This document shows positions 13,684 through 19,666 of a stretch of 21,737 bases of DNA, one piece after another. Position 1 is the stretch's first letter; each line of letters begins with the position of its first letter. The notes below the pieces were generated by a model. The model was not told where the DNA came from and ran no database searches. It saw only the letters and a list, made by a program, of their open reading frames with translations. The position numbers and the translations under genes were made by a program. The DNA is taken from assembly GCA_049325055.1 (NCBI GenBank), contig JBMOPB010000126.1:1-21737 (forward strand). Reading direction: 5' to 3'. The stretch is from BRHc4a sp049325055. GTDB lineage: Bacteria > Bacillota > Desulfotomaculia > Desulfotomaculales > Desulfocucumaceae.

Positions 13684-15264
13684 ATGAGTTTCAGCAAAGG
13701 AATCAACGCAACTGCAGCTACCCTGACCCGCGCCCGCACCGGTGAAAGCAAGTGCCCCTACAGCGGAATGTGCGTAACCTGTCTGGACGGATGCCCCGGC
13801 CTGTGCGAAGTGGGAAAATCCGCCGTACGCGCCAAAGAGGTTCTCTACCCGCAGCCTTTTGGAAAGATTACCGCTGCCTCTGAAAAAGACTATCCCGTTG
13901 ATTACTCGCACTTTAACATCATGGGGACCGCCGTGGGCGCCATCGGCATTGAGCCCAACCCCGACAAGGCTATATTCCCGGCCGTTGACCTCACCACCGC
14001 CGTTGGTTCCAACAACGACATCAAGCTGGACCTGCCCATCGTGGTAGCCGCCATGGGTTCCACCAACGTTGCCGCCGACAACTGGGATCACCTGGCTGCC
14101 GGCGTGGCCATTTCCGGCTGCGGTATCGCCATCGGTGAGAACGTCTGCGCCATGGACCCCAACGTTGAGATTAAGAACGGCAGGGTTGTTCATTCCCCGA
14201 ACCTGGCCCGCCGGGTCAAGGACTTCCAGGAGTGGTACAACGGAAAAGGATTCATAGCCGTGCAGGCCAACGTGGAAGATACAACGCTGGGCGTGCAGGA
14301 ATATGCTCTGGAGAAACTGGGAGTCGATGCTGTTGAGCTTAAGTGGGGCCAGGGCGCGAAGGACATCGGTGGCGAGGTCAAGCTGAACACGTTGGAGCGT
14401 GCCCTGCAGCTGAAGTCCCGCGGATACATCGTCCTTCCCAACCCCGAGGATCCCAAGGTGCAGGAAGCATACAAGGCTGGCGCCTTCAGCGAGTTCGAGC
14501 GCCACTCCCGCATCGGCATGGTGGAGTATGAGTCCTTCATGGCCAGGGTTGAAGAACTGCGCAAGTGCGGCGCCAAGTACGTATTCCTCAAGACCGGCGC
14601 ATACCGCCCGGCAGACCTGGCCAGGGCCGTCAAGTACGCCTCGGACGCCAGGCTGGACCTTCTTACAGTTGACGGCGCAGGCGGCGGCACCGGCATGAGC
14701 CCCTGGAGGATGATGAACGAGTGGGGTATTCCCACTGTATATATCCAGGCCCTGCTGGTAAAATACCTTGACAGGCTTGCCGCCAAGGGCGCCTACATTC
14801 CGCCCGTGGCCATCGCCGGCGGCTTTGCGCTGGAAGACCACATGTTCAAGGGATTTGCGCTGGGCGCTCCTTATATCAAGTGCATCGGCATGGCCCGCTC
14901 CGCCCTGTCCGCCGCCATGGTGGGCAAAACCGTCGGCGAGGCCCTCAAGACCGGCAAGGTTCCCAACGAATACAAGAAATACGGCGAAACACTGGATCAG
15001 GTATTCATTGCCGCCAGCGAAGTTAAGGAAAAGCTTGGCGCGGACGCCTTTGCCAGGCTGCCCGTCGGCGCAATCGGCGTTTACTCCTACTTCGAGCGTC
15101 TGGCCCAGGGCCTGCGCCAGTTCATGTGCGGCGCCCGGAAGTTCGGCCTGCAGTACATCACCAGGGACGACCTTGTGTCACTGACCAGGGAAGCCGCTGA
15201 AATCACCGGCATCAAGTATGTGATGGAAGCCGATGCCGATGAGGTGGAGCAAATTTTAGGCTGA
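13684..15264 (+). CDS. Stand-alone FMN-binding glutamate synthase-like protein (GltB central/synthase domain)
   Basis: The 526-residue protein has the (beta/alpha)8 FMN-binding synthase domain: signatures include the KWGQGAKDIGG segment (about 220-230), LLTVDGAGGGTGMSPW (about 325-340), and PVAIAGGFALEDHMFKGFALGA (first part at about 376-383). It lacks the N-terminal glutaminase domain and the beta-helix tail of large bacterial GltB, as in archaeal-type enzymes. The usual 3Fe-4S motif is not seen; instead the N-terminus has five cysteines (24, 30, 33, 37, 41: C-x5-C-x2-C-x3-C-x3-C), suited to an iron-sulfur cluster. It probably makes glutamate from 2-oxoglutarate with ammonia or glutamine nitrogen supplied elsewhere, or another FMN reaction. 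ATG 13684 has AGGAGG eight bases upstream. Its codons are much richer in ATC, AAG and CGC than its neighbours, hinting at high expression. It lies among the glnA genes. Confidence 0.85.
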   Translation: MSFSKGINATAATLTRARTGESKCPYSGMCVTCLDGCPGLCEVGKSAVRAKEVLYPQPFGKITAASEKDYPVDYSHFNIMGTAVGAIGIEPNPDKAIFPAVDLTTAVGSNNDIKLDLPIVVAAMGSTNVAADNWDHLAAGVAISGCGIAIGENVCAMDPNVEIKNGRVVHSPNLARRVKDFQEWYNGKGFIAVQANVEDTTLGVQEYALEKLGVDAVELKWGQGAKDIGGEVKLNTLERALQLKSRGYIVLPNPEDPKVQEAYKAGAFSEFERHSRIGMVEYESFMARVEELRKCGAKYVFLKTGAYRPADLARAVKYASDARLDLLTVDGAGGGTGMSPWRMMNEWGIPTVYIQALLVKYLDRLAAKGAYIPPVAIAGGFALEDHMFKGFALGAPYIKCIGMARSALSAAMVGKTVGEALKTGKVPNEYKKYGETLDQVFIAASEVKEKLGADAFARLPVGAIGVYSYFERLAQGLRQFMCGARKFGLQYITRDDLVSLTREAAEITGIKYVMEADADEVEQILG

Positions 15265-15280
15265 TGCAAAAAAATAACTA

Positions 15281-15309
15281 TTGTCAGATGCCATGTATAC
15301 AGTTATAAT
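15281..15309 (+). promoter_or_regulatory. Strong sigma-A promoter of the ANTAR2-glnA(2) unit
   Basis: TTGTCA (15281-15286), spacer 17, TATAAT (15304-15309): eleven of twelve bases match consensus. The transcript would start near 15316, just ahead of the first hairpin. A weaker second promoter (TTGTTT 15531-15536, TAGAGT 15554-15559) may start after the terminator. Confidence 0.78.
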
Positions 15310-15333
15310 TAACTCATCCAAAGGGTAAACCAT

Positions 15334-15371
15334 AGATACAAGGAAGTATCTTATTAATTGGCAAAGCTGCC
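15334..15371 (+). promoter_or_regulatory. ANTAR paired-hairpin antiterminator site in its own regulator's leader
   Basis: First hairpin: AGATAC (15334-15339), loop AAGGAA, GTATCT (15346-15351). Second: GGC (15360-15362), loop AAAGCT, GCC (15369-15371). The linker is eight bases. Both loops have A at position 1 and G at position 4, the known ANTAR contact pattern. The second hairpin's loop end and 3' arm form the start of the terminator stem that follows, so antiterminator and terminator exclude each other. Confidence 0.75.
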
Positions 15372-15414
15372 CTCTCAGGAACTGTTTTACAGCGCCTGTT
15401 AGAGGGCATTTTTT
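15368..15414 (+). terminator. Conditional terminator in the ANTAR2 leader
   Basis: TGCCCTCT (15368-15375) pairs with AGAGGGCA (15401-15408), with inner pairs CAGG/CCTG and CTGT/ACAG, followed by TTTTTT. It overlaps the second ANTAR hairpin. Between it and the gene (15415-15600) lies one more hairpin (CCTCTTT 15483-15489 with AAAGAGG 15498-15504). Confidence 0.85.
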
Positions 15415-15600
15415 ATAATGCTTGGGAAAATACAGTACACCTTAAATATCTGATTTTCCGATAAAAGCATTTAAAAAAGCTTCCTCTTTGGACATTAAAA
15501 GAGGGGCATTCATAAACAGGGTTTTTCGACTTGTTTTTACAGAAAAAATAATGTAGAGTAGCCAATACGGACTTATATCTTGAATACGGGGGCAATCTCC

Positions 15601-16182
15601 ATGGCTGAGCAGAGGATAGTGCTGGTGGACAGTGACCCCACCTGGAGAAAAAATTTGAAATCAATGCTCACCAAGCTGGGTTATTGGGTGGTGGGAGAAA
15701 CCGGGGACGGCATGAGCGCCCTGAAGATGGTAAGGACGCGCCAGCCGGAGCTGGTCATCATGGACTCCGCAATTCCGGGGATGGACGGATTTGAAGTGGC
15801 AAAAATCATACATGAGGACAAACTGGCGCCGGTGGTGGTTTTGACTTCAACGTATTCTCAGGGAATGGTGGAAAAAGCAAAGGAGGCCAGGATCTCCGCG
15901 CTGTTGACCAAGCCGGTGGATGAGGCCAGCTTATTGCCGGCCATTGAGCTTGCTCTGGCCAGTTATGGCGAGGTAGTCAAGCTGGAGAGCAAGCTGAAGG
16001 AAATGAAAGAGCTGCTTGAGACAAGGAAAATAGTGGAAAAGGCCAAGGGGATTCTCATGGAAACCATGGGCCTGTCCGAGGCTGAGGCGTTCCGCAGGAT
16101 GCAGAAGCAGAGCATGAACAAGCGTCTTTCCATGAGGCAGGTGGCCGAGGCGGTCATACTGGCCCAGAACCTGAAGGAATAG
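15601..16182 (+). CDS. ANTAR-domain response regulator 2 (RNA-binding antiterminator)
   Basis: The 193-residue protein has a complete receiver domain (Asp10, Asp12, phosphoacceptor Asp55 in IMDSAIPG, Thr82, Lys104 in LLTKPV), a Lys/Glu-rich coiled linker (about 124-145) and an ANTAR domain (about 138-187) with EKAKGILMETMGLSEAEAF and the later RRMQKQSMNKR. In EutV-type proteins phosphorylation lets the ANTAR domain bind two hairpins in RNA and stop terminator formation. Its own leader has such a site, and so do glnA(2) and glnA(3), suggesting self-activation with these as targets. No kinase is adjacent; the PAS kinase at 7155 is one candidate. I chose ATG 15601 because it gives a normal receiver N-terminus; TTG 15580 is possible. 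glnA(2) follows 156 bases downstream, probably on the same transcript. Confidence 0.92.
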   Translation: MAEQRIVLVDSDPTWRKNLKSMLTKLGYWVVGETGDGMSALKMVRTRQPELVIMDSAIPGMDGFEVAKIIHEDKLAPVVVLTSTYSQGMVEKAKEARISALLTKPVDEASLLPAIELALASYGEVVKLESKLKEMKELLETRKIVEKAKGILMETMGLSEAEAFRRMQKQSMNKRLSMRQVAEAVILAQNLKE

Positions 16183-16207
16183 CGGCAAGGGTAAAAAACT
16201 AAAAAAA

Positions 16208-16247
16208 GGCCGGCATGACGGTGTGCCGGCAGGCGGGCAAAGGTGCC
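16208..16247 (+). promoter_or_regulatory. ANTAR paired-hairpin antiterminator site upstream of glnA(2)
   Basis: First hairpin: GCCGGCAT (16208-16215), loop GACGGT, GTGCCGGC (16222-16229), eight pairs with one T-G. Second: GGGC (16234-16237), loop AAAGGT, GCCC (16244-16247). The linker is four bases. The second loop has the A1/G4 pattern; the first keeps G4 but has G at position 1. The second hairpin overlaps the terminator. Confidence 0.7.
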
Positions 16248-16293
16248 CTCTACAGAGTGTGATAGCTTATTCACGCCCTGTAGAGGGCGCTTT
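16244..16293 (+). terminator. Conditional terminator in the glnA(2) leader
   Basis: GCCCTCTACAG (16244-16254) pairs perfectly with CTGTAGAGGGC (16277-16287), followed by GCTTTTATTT; outer A-T pairs can extend it. Its 5' arm is the 3' arm of the second ANTAR hairpin. Confidence 0.87.
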
Positions 16294-16338
16294 TATTTAA
16301 TAAATTGACGAAAAACTTATGGAAGGTGGTATTTTACG

Positions 16339-17670
16339 GTGGATGCTGCAGTAAAAAATGAAATCCTGGCCAAGGCCAGGGAGGCCCAGGTAAAGTTTGT
16401 CAGACTTCAGTTCACCGACATTCTGGGTGTGCTGAAAAATGTGGCCATTACCGTGGAACAGTTGGAAAAGGCACTGGACGGCGAGTTGATGTTCGACGGT
16501 TCATCCATTGAAGGTTTTGTCAGGATTGAGGAGTCCGACATGTACCTCCGCCCGGACCCCAGCACATTTGTGGTATTTCCCTGGAGGCCCAGGGAAGGGG
16601 CTGTGGCCCGCCTGATGTGCGATGTCTACAATCCCGATGGGACGCCTTTCGAGGGCTGCCCCCGCAACGCCCTGAAAAAGGTGCTGGCCGAGGCCGAGGA
16701 AATGGGATACACCATGAAAGTGGGGCCGGAGGCGGAATTCTTCCTGTTCCAGGTTGATGAAAACGGCCAGCCCACCACAAAGACCCATGACAATGCCGGC
16801 TATTTCGACCTTACACCGGTGGACATGGGTGAGAACGCCCGCCGCTCCATGGTTCTGACACTGGAAGAAATGGGCTTTGAGATTGAGGCATCCCACCATG
16901 AGGTTGCCCCTGGGCAGCACGAGATTGACTTCAAATACTCCGACGCACTGGACGTGGCCGATAAAATAGTGACATTCAAGTTTGTGGTGAGGACCATAGC
17001 CCAAAGGCACGGCCTGCATGCCACCTTTATGCCCAAACCCATTTTCGGCATAAACGGAAGCGGAATGCACTGCCACCAGTCACTGTTCGAGGGCGGGAAC
17101 AACTCCTTCTACGATTCGGCCAGCCCGGACGGACTCAGTGATATCGCCAAGTGTTACATCGGCGGACTTATGAAACACGCCAGGGCTTTCGCAGCAATTA
17201 CCAACCCCACGGTAAACTCGTACAAGCGCCTGGTTCCCGGTTACGAGGCCCCGGTTTACATCGCGTGGTCCGGCCGCAACCGCAGCCCGCTTATTCGCGT
17301 TCCGGCCAAGCGGGGAATGTCCACCAGGATCGAGCTGAGGAACCCGGACCCGTCCTGCAACCCGTACCTTGCCATCGCCTGCACCCTCAAGGCCGGCCTT
17401 GACGGGATCAAGAACAGGATCCAGCCCCCGGCACCCTGCGACAGGAATATCTACCACATGGACGAAAATGAGCGCCGCGAACTGGGCATCGGCAGCCTTC
17501 CCGCAAGCTTGCAGGAGGCCCTCCAGGAGCTGTCGGCTGATGAGGTCATCAAGTCGGCCCTTGGCGGTCATATTTATGATAAATTCGTGGAAGCCAAGAA
17601 GAAGGAATGGGATTCCTTCCGCATACAGGTACATGCCTGGGAAGTTGAAGAATATCTTTCAAAATACTAG
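16339..17670 (+). CDS. glnA: Glutamine synthetase type I (GSI-alpha), canonical (GlnA paralogue 2)
   Basis: Makes glutamine from glutamate, ammonia and ATP as a cytoplasmic dodecamer. The 443-residue protein carries every catalytic residue I can check: MFDGSSIEGF (50-60), EAEFFLF metal-binding glutamates (131-137), HHEVAPGQHEI (186-196), INGSGMH with Asn239 and metal ligand His244, flap Glu303 in PGYEAP, NRSPLIRVP, and metal ligand Glu332 in RIELR. Arg62 (VRIEESD) matches the feedback-sensing Arg of Bacillus GlnA, and there is no adenylylation-type Tyr loop, which fits GSI-alpha. The GTG start has GGAAGGTGG upstream. It lies behind ANTAR2 with its own ANTAR site and terminator, so its level is set by transcription readthrough. 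Downstream is a long hairpin and a strong terminator. Confidence 0.96.
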   Translation: MDAAVKNEILAKAREAQVKFVRLQFTDILGVLKNVAITVEQLEKALDGELMFDGSSIEGFVRIEESDMYLRPDPSTFVVFPWRPREGAVARLMCDVYNPDGTPFEGCPRNALKKVLAEAEEMGYTMKVGPEAEFFLFQVDENGQPTTKTHDNAGYFDLTPVDMGENARRSMVLTLEEMGFEIEASHHEVAPGQHEIDFKYSDALDVADKIVTFKFVVRTIAQRHGLHATFMPKPIFGINGSGMHCHQSLFEGGNNSFYDSASPDGLSDIAKCYIGGLMKHARAFAAITNPTVNSYKRLVPGYEAPVYIAWSGRNRSPLIRVPAKRGMSTRIELRNPDPSCNPYLAIACTLKAGLDGIKNRIQPPAPCDRNIYHMDENERRELGIGSLPASLQEALQELSADEVIKSALGGHIYDKFVEAKKKEWDSFRIQVHAWEVEEYLSKY

Positions 17671-17735
17671 TGGCCGGTCTGATAAATCAAAATCAAAGCA
17701 GCGGCCAATGCCCGGTGAGTACTGACCAAAATCAC

Positions 17736-17775
17736 AAATACAGACGTCAGGCGACTACGGCTGACGTCTGTATTT
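17736..17775. repeat. Perfect 15-base inverted repeat after glnA(2)
   Basis: AAATACAGACGTCAG (17736-17750) with its exact complement at 17761-17775, loop GCGACTACGG. No T tract follows, and an independent terminator begins eight bases later. It may protect the mRNA 3' end or serve as a binding site. Confidence 0.8.
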
Positions 17776-17783
17776 CCATCCTC

Positions 17784-17809
17784 CCCCCGGTGAATCCGGG
17801 GGTTTTTTT
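17784..17809 (+). terminator. Strong terminator of the ANTAR2-glnA(2) unit
   Basis: CCCCCGG (17784-17790) with CCGGGGG (17796-17802), loop TGAAT, then seven T's. Confidence 0.95.
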
Positions 17810-17850
17810 GTCAAAAGAAAAGAAAAAAATCTTTTTTTTTTTGAAAGTTG

Positions 17851-17859
17851 TGCTATACT
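17851..17859 (+). promoter_or_regulatory. Extended -10 promoter of glnA(3), with A/T-tract upstream element
   Basis: TGC-TATACT is an extended -10 element. There is no consensus -35, but a run of A's then about twelve T's (17812-17842) lies directly upstream and could act as an UP element. The transcript would start near 17866. Confidence 0.5.
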
Positions 17860-17884
17860 TATTGCAGGAAAATTAAATGATTCA

Positions 17885-17927
17885 GTGGCACAGCGTGGTG
17901 TCACGAAGCTTAAAGGGCAAAGAGGCC
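17885..17927 (+). promoter_or_regulatory. ANTAR paired-hairpin antiterminator site upstream of glnA(3)
   Basis: First hairpin: GTGGCAC (17885-17891), loop AGCGTG, GTGTCAC (17898-17904), seven pairs with one G-T. Second: GGC (17916-17918), loop AAAGAG, GCC (17925-17927). The linker is 11 bases. Both loops follow the A1/G4 rule. The second loop and 3' arm form the 5' arm of the terminator. Confidence 0.8.
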
Positions 17928-17982
17928 GTGAGCAGGACAGGGTATCTGTTGTTAGCTATTCCTGCCTTTTTGGCCTTTTTTT
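17919..17982 (+). terminator. Conditional terminator in the glnA(3) leader
   Basis: AAAGAGGCC (17919-17927) pairs with GGCCTTTTT (17972-17980), with an inner stem GCAGGA (17932-17937) with TCCTGC (17960-17965), and ends in a run of seven T's. Confidence 0.82.
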
Positions 17983-18022
17983 ATTTAAGGACCTTAAATA
18001 AAGTTGAGAGGTGTTATTGCTG

Positions 18023-19354
18023 GTGGCTCAATTGACGAACGACGATGTGCGCAGTTTGGCCAAAGAGTTGGGGGTAAAGTTTGTAAGGCTGCAGTTTACC
18101 GATATATTCGGTGTCCTGAAAAATGTTTCCATCACTGTAGAGCAGCTTGATAAAGCCCTTGACGGGGAATTGATGTTTGACGGGTCATCCATCGAGGGGT
18201 TTGTCCGCATCGAGGAGTCGGACATGTATTTAAAGCCCGACCCGTCCACTTTCGTGGTTTTCCCCTGGAGGCCCAGGGAAGGAGCGGTAGCAAGGCTGAT
18301 ATGCGATATCTACACTCCTGACGGTAAACCGTTTATCGGCGACCCCCGCTATGTACTTAAGAAAGTTACGGCTGAGGCCAGGGAAATGGGCTACAGCATG
18401 AACGTAGGCCCTGAAGCCGAGTTCTTCCTTTTCCACGTTGACAATGACGGCCGGCCCACCACCATCACCCACGACCGGGCGGGATATTTCGACCTCACCC
18501 CGGTGGATTTGGGTGAAGACGCACGCAGGGACATGGTAATGACCCTGGAACAGATGGGGTTTGAAATCGAGGCCTCCCATCACGAGGTGGCACCTGGCCA
18601 GCATGAGATAGATTTTAAATACTCGGACGCCGTGGACATTGCCGACAAGATTGTAACATTCAAATTCGTGGTGCGGACCATCGCCCAGCGGCACGGGCTG
18701 CACGCCACTTTCATGCCCAAGCCCATATTCGGCATTGCAGGCTCGGGTATGCACCTTAACCAGTCTCTGATGCTGGACGGGGGCAATGCCTTTTATGACC
18801 CCTCTACCTCCCATCAGCTCAGCGATACTGCGCTGCATTACATCGGGGGGCTGATGGATCACATCAAGGCCATATCAGCCATAATCAACCCTAACGTTAA
18901 CTCATACAAGAGGCTGGTGTCGGGTTACGAGGCCCCTGTTTACATTGCCTGGTCGTACAGAAACCGCAGCCCGTTAATAAGGGTCCCGGCCAAGAGGGGG
19001 CTGTCCACGCGCATTGAGCTGCGCAGCCCGGACCCCTCGTGCAATCCCTATCTGGCCCTGGCTGTCTGCCTGAAGGCCGGACTGGACGGCATCAAGAAAA
19101 AGATAATGCCCCCTCCCTCCTGTGACAGGAATATTTACGAGATGAGCGCCGGGGAGCGCAGGGAGCTGGGTATCGGCAGCCTTCCCGCTAGTCTCGAAGC
19201 GGCACTGGATGAGCTGGAAAGGGACGAGGTTATCAAGGACGCCCTTGGGCCCCACGTTTTTGAAAGATTCATGGAAGCCAAGAGGATCGAGTGGGACAGG
19301 TACCGGGTACAGGTGCACCCTTGGGAGATTGAGGAGTATCTTACTAAGTTTTAG
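18023..19354 (+). CDS. glnA: Glutamine synthetase type I (GSI-alpha), variant active-site paralogue (GlnA paralogue 3)
   Basis: Predicted glutamine synthetase, 443 residues when started at GTG 18023. That start gives a gap-free match to the other two paralogues and has GAGAGGTG upstream; the open frame extends to GTG 18011. Metal and catalytic residues are kept: the EAEFFLF glutamates, HHEVAPGQHEI, His244, flap Glu303 (GYEAP), Glu332 (RIELR), and feedback Arg62. One difference is at the NGSGMH motif: the Asn that helps bind glutamate is Ala239 (GIAGSGMH). This may lower glutamate affinity or shift substrate choice, or may be a tolerated family variant. The gene has its own promoter, ANTAR site and terminator, so it is independently transcribed but probably under the same regulator as glnA(2). 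A terminator at 19401 closes the unit. Confidence 0.93.
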   Translation: MAQLTNDDVRSLAKELGVKFVRLQFTDIFGVLKNVSITVEQLDKALDGELMFDGSSIEGFVRIEESDMYLKPDPSTFVVFPWRPREGAVARLICDIYTPDGKPFIGDPRYVLKKVTAEAREMGYSMNVGPEAEFFLFHVDNDGRPTTITHDRAGYFDLTPVDLGEDARRDMVMTLEQMGFEIEASHHEVAPGQHEIDFKYSDAVDIADKIVTFKFVVRTIAQRHGLHATFMPKPIFGIAGSGMHLNQSLMLDGGNAFYDPSTSHQLSDTALHYIGGLMDHIKAISAIINPNVNSYKRLVSGYEAPVYIAWSYRNRSPLIRVPAKRGLSTRIELRSPDPSCNPYLALAVCLKAGLDGIKKKIMPPPSCDRNIYEMSAGERRELGIGSLPASLEAALDELERDEVIKDALGPHVFERFMEAKRIEWDRYRVQVHPWEIEEYLTKF

Positions 19355-19400
19355 GCCGGTGATCGGGTAAGAATACAGAATCCAGAATTAATGAAAAATG

Positions 19401-19460
19401 AAACTCACCGTGTAAGTATGGTTGTGCTTGTCTGGCCATGCTTGTTCGGTGGGTTTTTTA
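19401..19460 (+). terminator. Terminator of glnA(3)
   Basis: AAACTCACCG (19401-19410) with CGGTGGGTTT (19447-19456), plus an inner eight-pair stem AAGTATGG (19414-19421) with CCATGCTT (19436-19443), then a run of T's. No paired ANTAR hairpins are seen ahead of it. Confidence 0.87.
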
Positions 19461-19474
19461 TTTTCTTAGATGAT

Positions 19475-19503
19475 TTGCCACCTTGCAACGGGCCGAAGAT
19501 AAT
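19475..19503 (+). promoter_or_regulatory. Sigma-A promoter of the lpd-lipB unit
   Basis: TTGCCA (19475-19480), spacer 17, GATAAT (19498-19503), each five of six. The transcript would start near 19510, leaving a leader of about 157 bases to the lpd start. That leader has a GGAGGAAAGG without a usable start codon after it and a stem TGCCGG/CCGGCA (about 19563-19590). The rest of the 312-base gap is the glnA(3) terminator. Confidence 0.62.
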
Positions 19504-19666
19504 TATAAATGCCGGAGGAAAGGATAATAGAGGTAGCGTCTACATATAAGTTATTAAGTTGTTTGCCGGGGAGCGAAATTTCCTGCCGGCATGGCACCCA
19601 CTGCAAGGAATAAACGGATGGGATATCGAACACTTAACCTCTAACATCGCAAAAGGGGTGTGTGTA

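Noticed and set aside
13537..14841. Long reverse-strand open frame (434 codons) opposite the glutamate synthase-like gene
   Set aside because: It lies fully antisense to a well-recognised gene with strong codon bias that removes reverse stops, and its protein has no recognisable motif.
19401..19460. Structured region after glnA(3) as a regulated leader of lpd
   Set aside because: A good promoter for lpd lies downstream of it, and the structure is a simple long terminator for glnA(3).
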